This document shows positions 19,293 through 29,989 of a stretch of DNA of 64,000 nucleotides, piece after piece. The stretch lies in contig JAEZZA010000032.1 in assembly GCA_023442525.1 (NCBI GenBank), positions 166,617 to 230,616 of the forward strand, written 5' to 3'. Each line of letters opens with the position of its first letter. Positions within the stretch are counted from its first letter, which is position 1. Made by a program: the position numbers and the translations under genes. A model generated the notes under the pieces. That model ran no database searches and was not told the origin of the DNA. It saw only the letters and a list, made by a program, of their open reading frames with translations. Source of the stretch: Bacteroidota bacterium (lineage in GTDB: Bacteria; Bacteroidota; Bacteroidia; Bacteroidales; UBA10428).

Positions 19293-20210
19293 ATGGCAAG
19301 TCGCGAGGAAATTATTCAAAATGCATCCTGGGTGGGAATTATAGGTAACGGTATACTTTCTGTATTAAAGATTGTTGTGGGCTTTATTTCCGGAAGCCTT
19401 GCTGTGGTTGCTGATGGAGTGGATTCTGCTACCGACATCGTGATGTCGGTTATCACCCTGGTGACTGCCAAAATACTTGCCAAACCGCCCGACATTAGGT
19501 ATCCGTATGGTTACGAAAAGGCTGATACTATTGCCACAAAAGTGTTATCATTTATTATGTTCTTTGCCGGGGCTCAGCTTTTCATAACCACACTAAAAAA
19601 GCTCATATCGGGTACTCATCATGAAATGCCCACCAAACTGGCAATATACATTACTCTGATATCCATTATCGGGAAGTTGCTTTTGTCGCTGCATCAAAAA
19701 ACAGTTGGCAAAAGGACTGGTAGTTCCATGTTAATTGCCAACGGTAAAAACATGCTGAATGATGTAATCATATCGGGTTCTGTGCTTGTAGGTCTTATTG
19801 CGATTTATGTACTCAAAATGCCGGTGCTGGACACTATTTTTGCGCTGGCTGTAAGTATATGGGTTCTAAGGGTAGCATTCAATATATTCCGTGAAACCAG
19901 CCTGGAACTGATGGACGGAATAAAGGACTGTACAGTTTATAACCAAATTTTCAATGCCATAGACAGCGTAGAAGGTGCTCACCATCCTCACCGGGTGAGA
20001 GCCCGTAAAATAGGTCATCAACTTATGATAGCCATCGATCTTGAAGTAGATGGCGACTTAAGTTTGAGGCAGGCACATGAGATTGCACATAAAGTGGATG
20101 AAGCCATTAAATCGAAAATTGAAAATGTTTTTGATGTGGCAATCCATATTGAGCCTCTGGGCGACCATATAGAGGAAAAGGCTTTTGGCATAGAAAAAAA
20201 CAATTTGTAA
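19293..20210 (+). CDS. Cation diffusion facilitator (CDF) metal exporter
   Basis: Proton-coupled metal exporter of 305 residues with six transmembrane helices and a C-terminal cytoplasmic domain. TM2 carries D44-x-x-x-D48 as in E. coli YiiP, but the TM5 His of YiiP (H153) is Asn153 here, with D157 kept (N-M-L-N-D). This changes one ligand of the transport site and argues against assuming zinc; iron or manganese are alternatives. The cytoplasmic domain contains HHPHRVRARKIG and ends with VAIHIEPLGDH, matching the YiiP dimer domain. It follows the ZIP gene by one base. Confidence 0.88.
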   Translation: MASREEIIQNASWVGIIGNGILSVLKIVVGFISGSLAVVADGVDSATDIVMSVITLVTAKILAKPPDIRYPYGYEKADTIATKVLSFIMFFAGAQLFITTLKKLISGTHHEMPTKLAIYITLISIIGKLLLSLHQKTVGKRTGSSMLIANGKNMLNDVIISGSVLVGLIAIYVLKMPVLDTIFALAVSIWVLRVAFNIFRETSLELMDGIKDCTVYNQIFNAIDSVEGAHHPHRVRARKIGHQLMIAIDLEVDGDLSLRQAHEIAHKVDEAIKSKIENVFDVAIHIEPLGDHIEEKAFGIEKNNL

Positions 20211-20218
20211 TTATCCGC

Positions 20219-20259
20219 GGTTATTATTCCGGGTGGGCGGTATAACCCCGTATTTTTTT
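20219..20259 (+). terminator. Possible terminator after the CDF gene
   Basis: GGTTAT (20219-20224) pairs with ATAACC (20242-20247), with a GC-rich loop, and a run of seven T residues follows from 20253. The stem is short, so the call is tentative. Confidence 0.35.
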
Positions 20260-20318
20260 GTCTTCTGTCGATCCGCACATAAATCTTTACTACCTTTTAC
20301 AAAATATTAAAATAGCAC

Positions 20319-22463
20319 ATGGGTAAGCGATCCAGGAAGAATACAGGAAAAGTAAATAAAAGAGAATTAACAAACAGCATTCTTGCTGTATTATCGGCAC
20401 ATCCGAAAAAATCGTTTAATTATAAGCAATTGTCGGCGGCACTCTTAATAACCGACTCATCTGAAAAACGGCTGATTACAGAGATCCTCTACGAGCTGAA
20501 GGAAAGAGAAACCGTAGAAGAAGTATCCACCGGGAAATTCAGGCTTAAGGAAAGGGGAGGAACCGTTATCGGCACAGTTGATATTGCCAGAGGCGGTTAC
20601 GGTTATGTTGTTTCAGAGACCTTCAGGAAAGACATATTTGTTTCACAGAATAATCTCCATCATGCCCTGAATGGTGATACCGTGAAGGTATTTGTTTATG
20701 CCCATCGTAAATCGGATCAGCCCGAGGGTGAAGTGGTTGAAATCATCGAAAGGTCGAGGGAAACCTTTGTAGGCACGGTAGAAATCACAAACCGCTTTGC
20801 ATTTTTGGTACCGGACAGTCGTAAAATGCCATTTGACCTGTTTATCCCTTTGGATAAATTAAAAGGCGCAAAGTCGGGACAGAAAGCAATAGCCCGCTTA
20901 ACGGAATGGCCGCCAAACGCCAAAAATCCGTTCGGCGAAATTATTGAGGTTCTAGGGAATCAGGGCGAAAACGATACCGAGATGCACGCTATCCTGGCTG
21001 AATATGGCTTGCCATATAGTTTTCCGGAGGAAGTTGAAGAGGAGGCAGCACGCATAAGCGAAAGGATAACGGAAGAAGATTACAGGACCCGAAGGGATTT
21101 CCGTGATATCCCAACATTTACAATCGATCCTGAAGACGCCAAAGATTTTGACGATGCACTGTCGCTTCACAAGCTTGATGATGGAAAATGGGAAGTTGGA
21201 GTGCATATTGCAGATGTCACTCATTATGTAAAACCCGATACAATTATTGAAGAGGAAGGAAGTCAACGTGCAACATCGGTTTATCTGGTCGACAGGGTTG
21301 TCCCCATGCTGCCTGAAAGGCTTTCGAATTTCATCTGCTCTTTGAGGCCTGGCGAAGAAAAGCTTTGTTTCTCGGCAGTGTTCACCATGACGGATGATGC
21401 AAAAGTGGAAAATGAATGGTTCGGACGGACAATCATCAAATCCGACAGGCGGTTTTCATATAGAGAGGCACAGACGGTGATTGACACCGGTAAGGGAGAT
21501 ATGCAGGATGAAATTCTTACGCTTAATAAGCTGGCTCGACTATTACGAGAAAGGCGATTCAAAGACGGTGCCGTTGCTTTCGAAAGGGAAGAGGTGAAAA
21601 TAGAAGTGGATGAGAATGGTCGTCCGGTCAGAATTTATGCGCGGGAGCATGGACAATCGAATGAACTCATTGAGGAGTTTATGCTTCTGGCCAATCGCAA
21701 GGTGGCCGAGCGGGTGGGGAAGACAAAGGATAAGGCGGAGAAACGAACCTTTGTATACCGTATTCATGATAAGCCCGATGCCGAAAAACTTCAGAAGTTT
21801 TCCCGGTTTATTAAAAAATTCGGATTCAAACTTTCGCTTAAATCTGGTAAACAAACAGCACAATCATTGAACCAGCTTCTGGATGATGTTAAAGGCACCC
21901 GTGAACAGGATATTGTTGAGAACCTGGCATTAAGGGCCATGGCTAAAGCCGAGTATTCAACCTCAAATATAGGCCATTACGGACTTGCATTTGATTATTA
22001 CACGCATTTCACCTCTCCTATACGCCGGTATCCCGACATGATGGTTCATCGTTTGTTGGCTGATTATCTGGAAGGCCTCCCCTCAAAAAATCAGAAAATA
22101 TTTGAGAAGAAGTGCCGCCATTCGTCGAAGATGGAGGTACTGGCCATGGAGGCCGAACGAGCCTCAATCAAATACAAGCAGGCGGAATTCCTTCTGGATA
22201 AAATCGGAAAACAATTCGAAGGTGTGGTTTCAGGGGTAACGGAATGGGGAGTATTCGTAGAAATCCTGGAAAACAAATGTGAAGGAATGATTCCGGTACG
22301 GATGCTGGCAGGCGACTTTTATGAATACGACGAAGATAATTACTGCATCAGAGGGCGCAGAACGGGGAAGAAATATCAGATGGGCGATCCGGTGACTATC
22401 GAAGTAGTCAAGGTGAATATGGAAAAAAAGCAGATCGATTTTGCTCTTGTTTCAGATGATTAA
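20319..22463 (+). CDS. rnr: Ribonuclease R
   Basis: 3'-to-5' exoribonuclease that degrades structured RNA. The 714 residues show an N-terminal helix-turn-helix-like domain, two cold-shock/OB domains (residues ~85-215), the RNB catalytic domain (~265-595) with the metal-binding DPEDAKDFDDAL motif, the Y-x-H-F-T-SPIRRYPD-x-x-VHR segment, and a C-terminal S1 domain (~640-714; FEGVVSGVTEWGVFVEI). Length and order are normal for RNase R. ATG at 20319 starts a Lys/Arg-rich N-terminus. The next gene begins 16 bases after the stop. Confidence 0.95.
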   Translation: MGKRSRKNTGKVNKRELTNSILAVLSAHPKKSFNYKQLSAALLITDSSEKRLITEILYELKERETVEEVSTGKFRLKERGGTVIGTVDIARGGYGYVVSETFRKDIFVSQNNLHHALNGDTVKVFVYAHRKSDQPEGEVVEIIERSRETFVGTVEITNRFAFLVPDSRKMPFDLFIPLDKLKGAKSGQKAIARLTEWPPNAKNPFGEIIEVLGNQGENDTEMHAILAEYGLPYSFPEEVEEEAARISERITEEDYRTRRDFRDIPTFTIDPEDAKDFDDALSLHKLDDGKWEVGVHIADVTHYVKPDTIIEEEGSQRATSVYLVDRVVPMLPERLSNFICSLRPGEEKLCFSAVFTMTDDAKVENEWFGRTIIKSDRRFSYREAQTVIDTGKGDMQDEILTLNKLARLLRERRFKDGAVAFEREEVKIEVDENGRPVRIYAREHGQSNELIEEFMLLANRKVAERVGKTKDKAEKRTFVYRIHDKPDAEKLQKFSRFIKKFGFKLSLKSGKQTAQSLNQLLDDVKGTREQDIVENLALRAMAKAEYSTSNIGHYGLAFDYYTHFTSPIRRYPDMMVHRLLADYLEGLPSKNQKIFEKKCRHSSKMEVLAMEAERASIKYKQAEFLLDKIGKQFEGVVSGVTEWGVFVEILENKCEGMIPVRMLAGDFYEYDEDNYCIRGRRTGKKYQMGDPVTIEVVKVNMEKKQIDFALVSDD

Positions 22464-22479
22464 GTAAGTTTACGGGTCT

Positions 22480-23766
22480 ATGGTTTTGAACTATATCTGG
22501 ATCGGATTTTTTGTTATCGGTTTTATTGTGGCCTTGTTCAGGGTCGTTGGGTATGCTTTCCGCGAATTTTTACCCGAACATCTGGGCATGGTATTTACCA
22601 TTGCCGACCGCGATGTGTTTACCGCCATCGTTCAAAGTACATTTGAGATGGCCAAAACAAGTGTTGAGATTTCCATTTACCTTATAGGGGTAATGACGCT
22701 CTGGTTAGGGATCATGAAGATAGGTGAAAGAGGAGGAGCCGTAGGCGCTCTTTCTCGCATTATGAATCCGTTGTTTAGCAGGATTTTCCCGGGAATACCC
22801 AAAAACCATCCTGCCATGGGATCGATAATGATGAATTTCAGCGCCAACATGCTGGGACTTGACAATGCAGCAACTCCACTCGGACTGAAGGCCATGAATG
22901 AATTGCAGGAGATCAATCCCGACGAAAAGAAAGCATCCGATCCCATGATTATGTTCCTAGTTTTAAATACGTCGAGCCTTACCCTTATCCCTATCAGTGT
23001 TTTAGCCATGCGAATGGCCGCCGGTGCAAAGATGCCCACCGATATACTTGTTCCGATGATACTGGCAACTTACTTTTCAACCATGGCCGGTTTGGTTTTT
23101 GTAGCTGTACGTCAGAGAATAAATCTTTTTAACAGGGTTGTGCTGGCCTACCTGGGTGTAATTACCCTGTTAATTGCAGGGTTAATATGGTATATTACCA
23201 GCCTGCCTGAAGCACAGGTGCCATCAAGGACAGGTTTCGTGGGAAATTTCCTGCTTTTCCTTGTGATTATTGTTTTTCTTATCCTGGGAGTACGCAAAAA
23301 GCTAAACCTGTATGAAACCTTCATCGAAGGAGCGAGGGAAGGCTTTCAGGTTGCTGTTAAAATCATTCCCTACCTTGTAGCTATGCTTGTGGCAATTGGT
23401 GTTTTCAGGGCTTCCGGATCATTCCAGTTCCTTATGAACGGTGTAGCATCGTTTTTTGCTTTATTCGGATTCGATACCCGGTTTGTTGACGCCCTTCCCG
23501 TCGCTCTCATGAAGCCTATGAGCGGGAGCGGTGCACGGGGTCTGATGGTTGAGGCAATGAACACTTTCGGACCCGATTCATTCGCCGGCCGGTTGGCCTG
23601 CATAATGCAGGGCTCAACAGAAACAACGTTTTACACGGTGGCTGTATATTACGGAGCGGTTAATATCAGAAATACGAGATACACGGTAACGGGAGGACTA
23701 CTGGCCGATCTCGCGGGGGTAATTGCATCAATCTTCCTTGCCTATATGTTTTTCGGAGCATCCTGA
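22480..23766 (+). CDS. Nucleoside-recognition (GATE) domain membrane protein, SpmA/SpmB-like fusion
   Basis: Integral membrane protein of 428 residues containing two nucleoside-recognition domains, corresponding to spore maturation proteins SpmA (residues ~60-230) and SpmB (~260-428) in one chain. Recognisable stretches are the GERGGAVGALSRIMNP-like segment, NFSANMLGLDNAATPLGLKAM and, in the second half, the G-S-G-A-R-G segment and GSTETTFYT. The family is common in non-sporulating Bacteroidota, so a spore role is excluded; the transported substrate is unknown. It follows rnr closely and may be co-transcribed. Confidence 0.85.
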   Translation: MVLNYIWIGFFVIGFIVALFRVVGYAFREFLPEHLGMVFTIADRDVFTAIVQSTFEMAKTSVEISIYLIGVMTLWLGIMKIGERGGAVGALSRIMNPLFSRIFPGIPKNHPAMGSIMMNFSANMLGLDNAATPLGLKAMNELQEINPDEKKASDPMIMFLVLNTSSLTLIPISVLAMRMAAGAKMPTDILVPMILATYFSTMAGLVFVAVRQRINLFNRVVLAYLGVITLLIAGLIWYITSLPEAQVPSRTGFVGNFLLFLVIIVFLILGVRKKLNLYETFIEGAREGFQVAVKIIPYLVAMLVAIGVFRASGSFQFLMNGVASFFALFGFDTRFVDALPVALMKPMSGSGARGLMVEAMNTFGPDSFAGRLACIMQGSTETTFYTVAVYYGAVNIRNTRYTVTGGLLADLAGVIASIFLAYMFFGAS

Positions 23767-24393
23767 TTATTTCAGCCGGTAATTGAAGGCCAGGGACAGA
23801 TAATTATTAAAATCGCCTCTGGAATGGCCAAAAATTTTACCGAACCAGCTGTAATAAGCCCCTGCTGACTCCAGATCACGCAAAGAAAAGATAGAATACG
23901 AATAACGAATGCTTACTGAAGCTTTTTCGGTAATGTTTATAGTAACCCCCAGTAGTGTTCCCAGATCAAATTTCCGAAATTCAATGAGGTAATCTTCAGG
24001 GAGTTTTCCGCCATCGTCCCTGCCATTGGCCGCGAACATATAACCTGGTATTAATCCGATGTCGGCGGTGCCATATTGTTTTATGCGGAATGAGGCCATT
24101 ACTGGAATGTCAATATAATGGAGAGCAAGCATATATGTGCCTATGTTATCTTTATTGGCCGGCTTCCGTGCTCCCCTTTGCGCATACCTGATTTCAATCC
24201 GTGCATCCAGGTAAGGTAATAAATCACGCGAAACAAAAACGCCTCCCAGGACGCCCAGTTTGTCGTAGCCGGAATAGGAATCACCGTCAACCTGCGATGC
24301 TGTTATTCCGGCTGTAACTCCGCCCCTGAATGATTGCGCTGAAACAGTTGAAAAGCATGCCAGGCTGAATATTATCAGAAGGATCTGTTTCAT
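23767..24393 (-). CDS. Outer-membrane beta-barrel protein (porin-like family)
   Basis: Predicted 208-residue beta-barrel. Signal peptide of ~19 residues (MKQILLIIFSLACF...SAQ), then alternating amphipathic strands such as GVTAGITASQVDG and DARIEIRYAQRGAR, ending in a strand with terminal aromatic/basic pattern (LSLAFNYRLK). It resembles the outer_membrane_beta-barrel_2 group common in Bacteroidota; no function is assigned. The ATG at 24393 is chosen because it starts a clean signal peptide, while the upstream open frame overlaps the sirtuin gene. It begins 4 bases after the sirtuin stop. Confidence 0.8.
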   Translation of the reverse strand: MKQILLIIFSLACFSTVSAQSFRGGVTAGITASQVDGDSYSGYDKLGVLGGVFVSRDLLPYLDARIEIRYAQRGARKPANKDNIGTYMLALHYIDIPVMASFRIKQYGTADIGLIPGYMFAANGRDDGGKLPEDYLIEFRKFDLGTLLGVTINITEKASVSIRYSYSIFSLRDLESAGAYYSWFGKIFGHSRGDFNNYLSLAFNYRLK

Positions 24394-24397
24394 AAGC

Positions 24398-25093
24398 TTA
24401 TTCAAGGTACTTCTCCATAAGGATCTTTTTAAGTGTCTCCATTCCGGCAGAAGCTTTCTCGCGGATGAATTGAATCGGCCTGTAAATAGGGACTGCCACA
24501 TCGTTCGGGTCGATAAGAAATACCGGTGCAGACTTTGGTACGAAATCAATAAGTCCGGCTGCCGGGTAAACCACCATCGAAGTACCAATTACCACAAAGA
24601 TATCGGCCTGTGCAGTGATAGCCGAAGCTTCTTCAATAGCCGGTACCGCTTCACCAAACCAGACAATATCGGGCCGGAGCTGATGACCTTTTTCACAGTT
24701 ATCACCAACATTGATTGGCTTGTATCCGATATCATATATTAGTTCGGGATCACCGGTACTGCGTGCCCTGGTGAGAATACCGTGAAGATGGAGAATATTA
24801 CTGCTCCCGGCTTTTTCATGCAGATTGTCCACGTTCTGGGTAATGATCTGCACATCGAAAAATTCTTCCAGCCGTGCCAGTAATATGTGTGCATTGTTGG
24901 GTAAAGCTTTTTCCAGTTGGGCGCGGCGTTCGTTATAGAACTTCAGAACCAGTTCCTGATTCTGAATCCAACCGTTATAGGAGGCCACTTCCATAACGTC
25001 GTAATTTTCCCATAAGCCTCCTGAATCCCTGAATGTTTTGAGACCGCTCTCGGAGCTGATTCCGGAGCCGGTAAGCACAACCAGTTTTTTCAT
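24398..25093 (-). CDS. cobB: SIR2 family NAD-dependent protein deacylase
   Basis: Sirtuin of 231 residues. NAD-binding motifs are TGSGISSESGL-x-TFR near residue 8, TQNVDNLHEKAG near 85 and catalytic His104 in LHLHG. Tyr53 and Arg56 (Y-N-E-R) match the pair that binds acidic acyl groups in SIRT5-like enzymes, so desuccinylase/demalonylase activity is plausible. The zinc module is degenerate: only one cysteine (C133) remains where four are usual. I recall similar zinc-less sirtuins in Bacteroidota. Divergent from the tyrosine-kinase gene. Confidence 0.9.
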   Translation of the reverse strand: MKKLVVLTGSGISSESGLKTFRDSGGLWENYDVMEVASYNGWIQNQELVLKFYNERRAQLEKALPNNAHILLARLEEFFDVQIITQNVDNLHEKAGSSNILHLHGILTRARSTGDPELIYDIGYKPINVGDNCEKGHQLRPDIVWFGEAVPAIEEASAITAQADIFVVIGTSMVVYPAAGLIDFVPKSAPVFLIDPNDVAVPIYRPIQFIREKASAGMETLKKILMEKYLE

Positions 25094-25110
25094 ACAAATC
25101 TAGCCATTAA

Positions 25111-25118
25111 CAAATATA
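25111..25118 (-). promoter_or_regulatory. Promoter -7 box for the sirtuin gene
   Basis: Minus-strand TATATTTG matches TAnnTTTG exactly, 17 bases before the sirtuin ATG. Confidence 0.5.
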
Positions 25119-25133
25119 GGATTTTTATTTTAC

Positions 25134-25141
25134 TATATTTA
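25134..25141 (+). promoter_or_regulatory. Possible -7 box for the tyrosine autokinase gene
   Basis: TATATTTA differs from TAnnTTTG at the last base and lies 26 bases before the kinase ATG, back to back with the sirtuin promoter. Confidence 0.35.
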
Positions 25142-25167
25142 CACGTTTCATTTACAGGGCAATTCCT

Positions 25168-27597
<2,430 letters not shown>

Positions 27598-28455
27598 TCA
27601 TCCCATCGAGGAAAAACTACCTGCTTTGGTAATTTGCCTGGGCGGGAGGCACAATACAGGAATTTCAGCTTTGTTAAGAACCTGGTGAGCCGTATTACCC
27701 ATGATCAGGCTCAGACCCGATGATTTTTCGGTAGTTATGGAAATCATATCTGCTTTAACGGTAGCAGCGTAATTTAGTAACAGGTCCGAAATATTGTCGC
27801 CAAATACTTCGTTGCTTTCGCATTTAACTTTTGATTCAATAAATGCTGCTGCCTGGCTTACATAAGCGCGGATCTTTTTCTGGTTGATTTTGGATCGTGA
27901 TGTTTGGATACCTACAACATGAATGGTTGCCCCGAAAAGATTTGCAATTTCAGTGGTAACCGGAACCTTTTGGCGGGTATCAACCGACAAATCAATTGGC
28001 ATCACGATTGTTTTGATGCTATCGGGACAGCAATTCTTTCGCATGGTGATTACAGGCTTATCTGTGGTGGAGATTATGCGGAAGGCATTACTGCCGATGA
28101 ACAGTTCCTGAAATCCGGAGGCGCCATGAGTAGAGGCGGAAATGATACAATCCTCGAGTTTATCAGCCAGGGAAACCACTTCGTTATATACCCGTCCCCT
28201 TGAAATCAGATAAACTATTTCAGAACCAGTTCCCAACAAATTCTGATGTTCGGAAATAAGTTGCTTAAATTTCAATTCGGCCCTAAGCTTTTCGTCTTCA
28301 GAAGGGCTATCGTACTCGATTGACTTTTGCAGTACGTACAACAGGTGTATTTTTGTCCTTGTTGTTCTTGAAAACAATAGTGCCATTCTCAGGCCATTCA
28401 GTGACTCGGGTGAAAAATCAACCGGTACAACGATGTTTTCAATGATTGTTTCCAT
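27598..28455 (-). CDS. Tandem universal stress protein (UspA) domains
   Basis: Cytoplasmic protein of 285 residues with two Usp domains: residues ~1-140 begin ENIVVPVDFSPES and residues ~148-280 begin IKTIVMPIDLSVD. The ATP-binding G-x2-G-x9-G(S/T) motif is recognisable in part in the first half (STHGASGFQELFIGSNA) and in altered form in the second (TEKSSGLSLIMGNTA). Such tandem proteins are common in Bacteroidota and have no defined partner. ATG at 28455 is preferred; an in-frame TTG lies 18 bases further up. Its stop abuts that of the convergent kinase gene. Confidence 0.88.
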   Translation of the reverse strand: METIIENIVVPVDFSPESLNGLRMALLFSRTTRTKIHLLYVLQKSIEYDSPSEDEKLRAELKFKQLISEHQNLLGTGSEIVYLISRGRVYNEVVSLADKLEDCIISASTHGASGFQELFIGSNAFRIISTTDKPVITMRKNCCPDSIKTIVMPIDLSVDTRQKVPVTTEIANLFGATIHVVGIQTSRSKINQKKIRAYVSQAAAFIESKVKCESNEVFGDNISDLLLNYAATVKADMISITTEKSSGLSLIMGNTAHQVLNKAEIPVLCLPPRQITKAGSFSSMG

Positions 28456-28474
28456 TTTCGTGATATTTATCAAA

Positions 28475-28482
28475 TAAATATA
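28475..28482 (-). promoter_or_regulatory. Possible -7 box for the universal stress gene
   Basis: Minus-strand TATATTTA, one mismatch to TAnnTTTG, 20 bases upstream of the ATG. The spacer from here to 28672 shows no other clear signal. Confidence 0.3.
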
Positions 28483-28672
28483 ACCATTTTAAATGTATTG
28501 CCGTTAATTGACCATGAAAATGAATCAGGTATGATGTCAGGAATGTAAATCCTGAATGTTAGGACTGACCGGTTCATATTTTGTAAATTGTATAATTAAA
28601 AATTATGCTATTTTTATTATAAAAAGCAGATTGAAACCTTACACACTCAACCACTGATTTAATGCCTGACCC

Positions 28673-29050
28673 ATGCAAGATTTATTTATAGAGGGAACCG
28701 ATTCACTGCCCACAGTTTGGTTGAAAACCAACGGAGAAATTAAAATTACCGGAAGGGCTTTACCGGAGGATGCCGCCAAGTTTTTCGTGCCACTCCTGAA
28801 ATGGTTTGATGAGTTTGCGTCCGAAGAAATCAATATGGAAATCAACCTGGATTATTTTAATACCAGCGTTTCGAAACAACTGCTCGATTTATTTAAAACC
28901 ATCGATAACAAAAAGTCAATTCAAACTGTTAATGTGAAATGGATGTATGAGGAAGGTGATGATGAAATGCTGGAGTCCGGGGAGATTTATCAGGAAATCC
29001 TGCCCCGCTTCAATTTTTCCTTCCAGAAATATGCCGAAATGGCTAATTAA
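28673..29050 (+). CDS. SiaC family (DUF1987) regulatory phosphoprotein
   Basis: Protein of 125 residues matching the DUF1987/SiaC family: N-terminal TDSLPTVWL, GEIKITGRALPED, and NLDYFNTSVSKQL near residue 61, which contains the Thr/Ser patch phosphorylated in Pseudomonas SiaC. There SiaC is toggled by kinase SiaB and PP2C phosphatase SiaA and activates a diguanylate cyclase. No SiaB or SiaD gene is nearby; a PP2C phosphatase is encoded at 55962-57200. It stands alone between a divergent stress gene and the thioredoxin gene, so its partners must be elsewhere. Confidence 0.82.
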   Translation: MQDLFIEGTDSLPTVWLKTNGEIKITGRALPEDAAKFFVPLLKWFDEFASEEINMEINLDYFNTSVSKQLLDLFKTIDNKKSIQTVNVKWMYEEGDDEMLESGEIYQEILPRFNFSFQKYAEMAN

Positions 29051-29151
29051 GTAGCGTAATACTATACTATTTGATACTTATTAGTGAAGCAAGACATTAA
29101 GTCAGTCTATAGCGACATATTAACATATATAAATATGTGGCTTAAATTTTG

Positions 29152-29159
29152 TATATTTG
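29152..29159 (+). promoter_or_regulatory. Promoter -7 box for thioredoxin
   Basis: TATATTTG matches TAnnTTTG exactly, 22 bases before the thioredoxin ATG; it is followed by the GCAG often seen after this box. Confidence 0.55.
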
Positions 29160-29181
29160 CAGCAAATTAATACCTCAAAAT

Positions 29182-29544
29182 ATGGCACTGGAACATTTAA
29201 CAAAAGATACCTTTAAAGAGAAGGTATTTAACTTCGAAGCGAATAAAGAATGGAAGTATGAAGGGACAAAACCTGCAATAATTGATTTTTATGCCGACTG
29301 GTGCGGCCCCTGTCGTATGGTTGCGCCGGTACTTGAGGAATTGAAGGCCGAGTATAGTGATAAGATTGAAATCTACAAAGTTAATACCGAGGAAGAAAGA
29401 GAATTATCAGCCATGTTTGGCATCCAGAGCATTCCCAGTTTATTGTTCGTCCCTCTCGAAGGACTTCCTCAAATGGCAATGGGAGCGTTACCCAAAGAAA
29501 CATTCAAAAAGGCTATCGGTGATGTATTAAGCATTACTATATGA
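29182..29544 (+). CDS. trxA: Thioredoxin
   Basis: Cytoplasmic disulfide reductase of 120 residues. The active site is DWCGPCRM near residues 41-48, with cis-Pro in QSIPSLLF and the fold-typical IDFYADW strand. The ATG at 29182 is chosen; an in-frame TTG upstream sits inside the promoter box. The N-terminus is slightly longer than E. coli thioredoxin. Its last four bases (ATGA) overlap the start of the next small membrane protein, implying coupled translation. Confidence 0.92.
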   Translation: MALEHLTKDTFKEKVFNFEANKEWKYEGTKPAIIDFYADWCGPCRMVAPVLEELKAEYSDKIEIYKVNTEEERELSAMFGIQSIPSLLFVPLEGLPQMAMGALPKETFKKAIGDVLSITI

Positions 29545-29750
29545 GTGAGTTTTATAATAAATACCGGTTCATTTTCTTATTTATAGCATTAGGCATTGCA
29601 GGTGGATACGTTTACTGGAGGTTTATTGGTTGTAATTCCGGAACATGTCCCCTTACCTCAAACTGGCACTCAAGTTCTTTAGCCGGTGGTATAATAGGTT
29701 ATCTCGGGGGAAGCAGCCTGCTTGACCTGTTTGGTAAAGGTAAGAGTTAG
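29541..29750 (+). CDS. DUF6132 family small membrane protein
   Basis: Membrane protein of 69 residues: a helix at ~8-27, a short loop with two cysteines in GCNSGTCPLTSN, then a second hydrophobic stretch (~48-63). This pattern marks the DUF6132 family of Bacteroidota, of unknown function. The overlap with thioredoxin and the C-x4-C pair suggest a redox link, which is an inference. A strong terminator follows. Confidence 0.78.
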   Translation: MSEFYNKYRFIFLFIALGIAGGYVYWRFIGCNSGTCPLTSNWHSSSLAGGIIGYLGGSSLLDLFGKGKS

Positions 29751-29773
29751 ATTGCCTCTGTTGCCTGGCATAG

Positions 29774-29816
29774 ATGACAATATCGATAAGGACTATTGAT
29801 ATTGTCATTTTTTTTG
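29774..29816 (+). terminator. Rho-independent terminator after thioredoxin-DUF6132
   Basis: ATGACAATATC (29774-29784) pairs perfectly with GATATTGTCAT (29798-29808), can extend inward by four more pairs, and runs into eight T residues. The remaining 170 bases to the carboxylase gene show no other clear feature apart from T-rich stretches near 29940-29970. Confidence 0.85.
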
Positions 29817-29989
29817 TATTAACTTTGGAACTCTTAAAAAACGTTCTTTAAGACTGCATGTAATGTGCAGGAAGCCAAAAAGCAGGGATATGAAATTACT
29901 TCATTATTTGTTTCTGTCCGTTTACCGCAAACCTTTTACATTTTTACCCTTTTTTCTATTTTGTTGTTTAATTCACTAATACATTTCCG

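Noticed and set aside
22480..23766. Sporulation role for the SpmA/SpmB-like protein
   Set aside because: The family is widespread in non-sporulating Bacteroidota and no sporulation gene is nearby.
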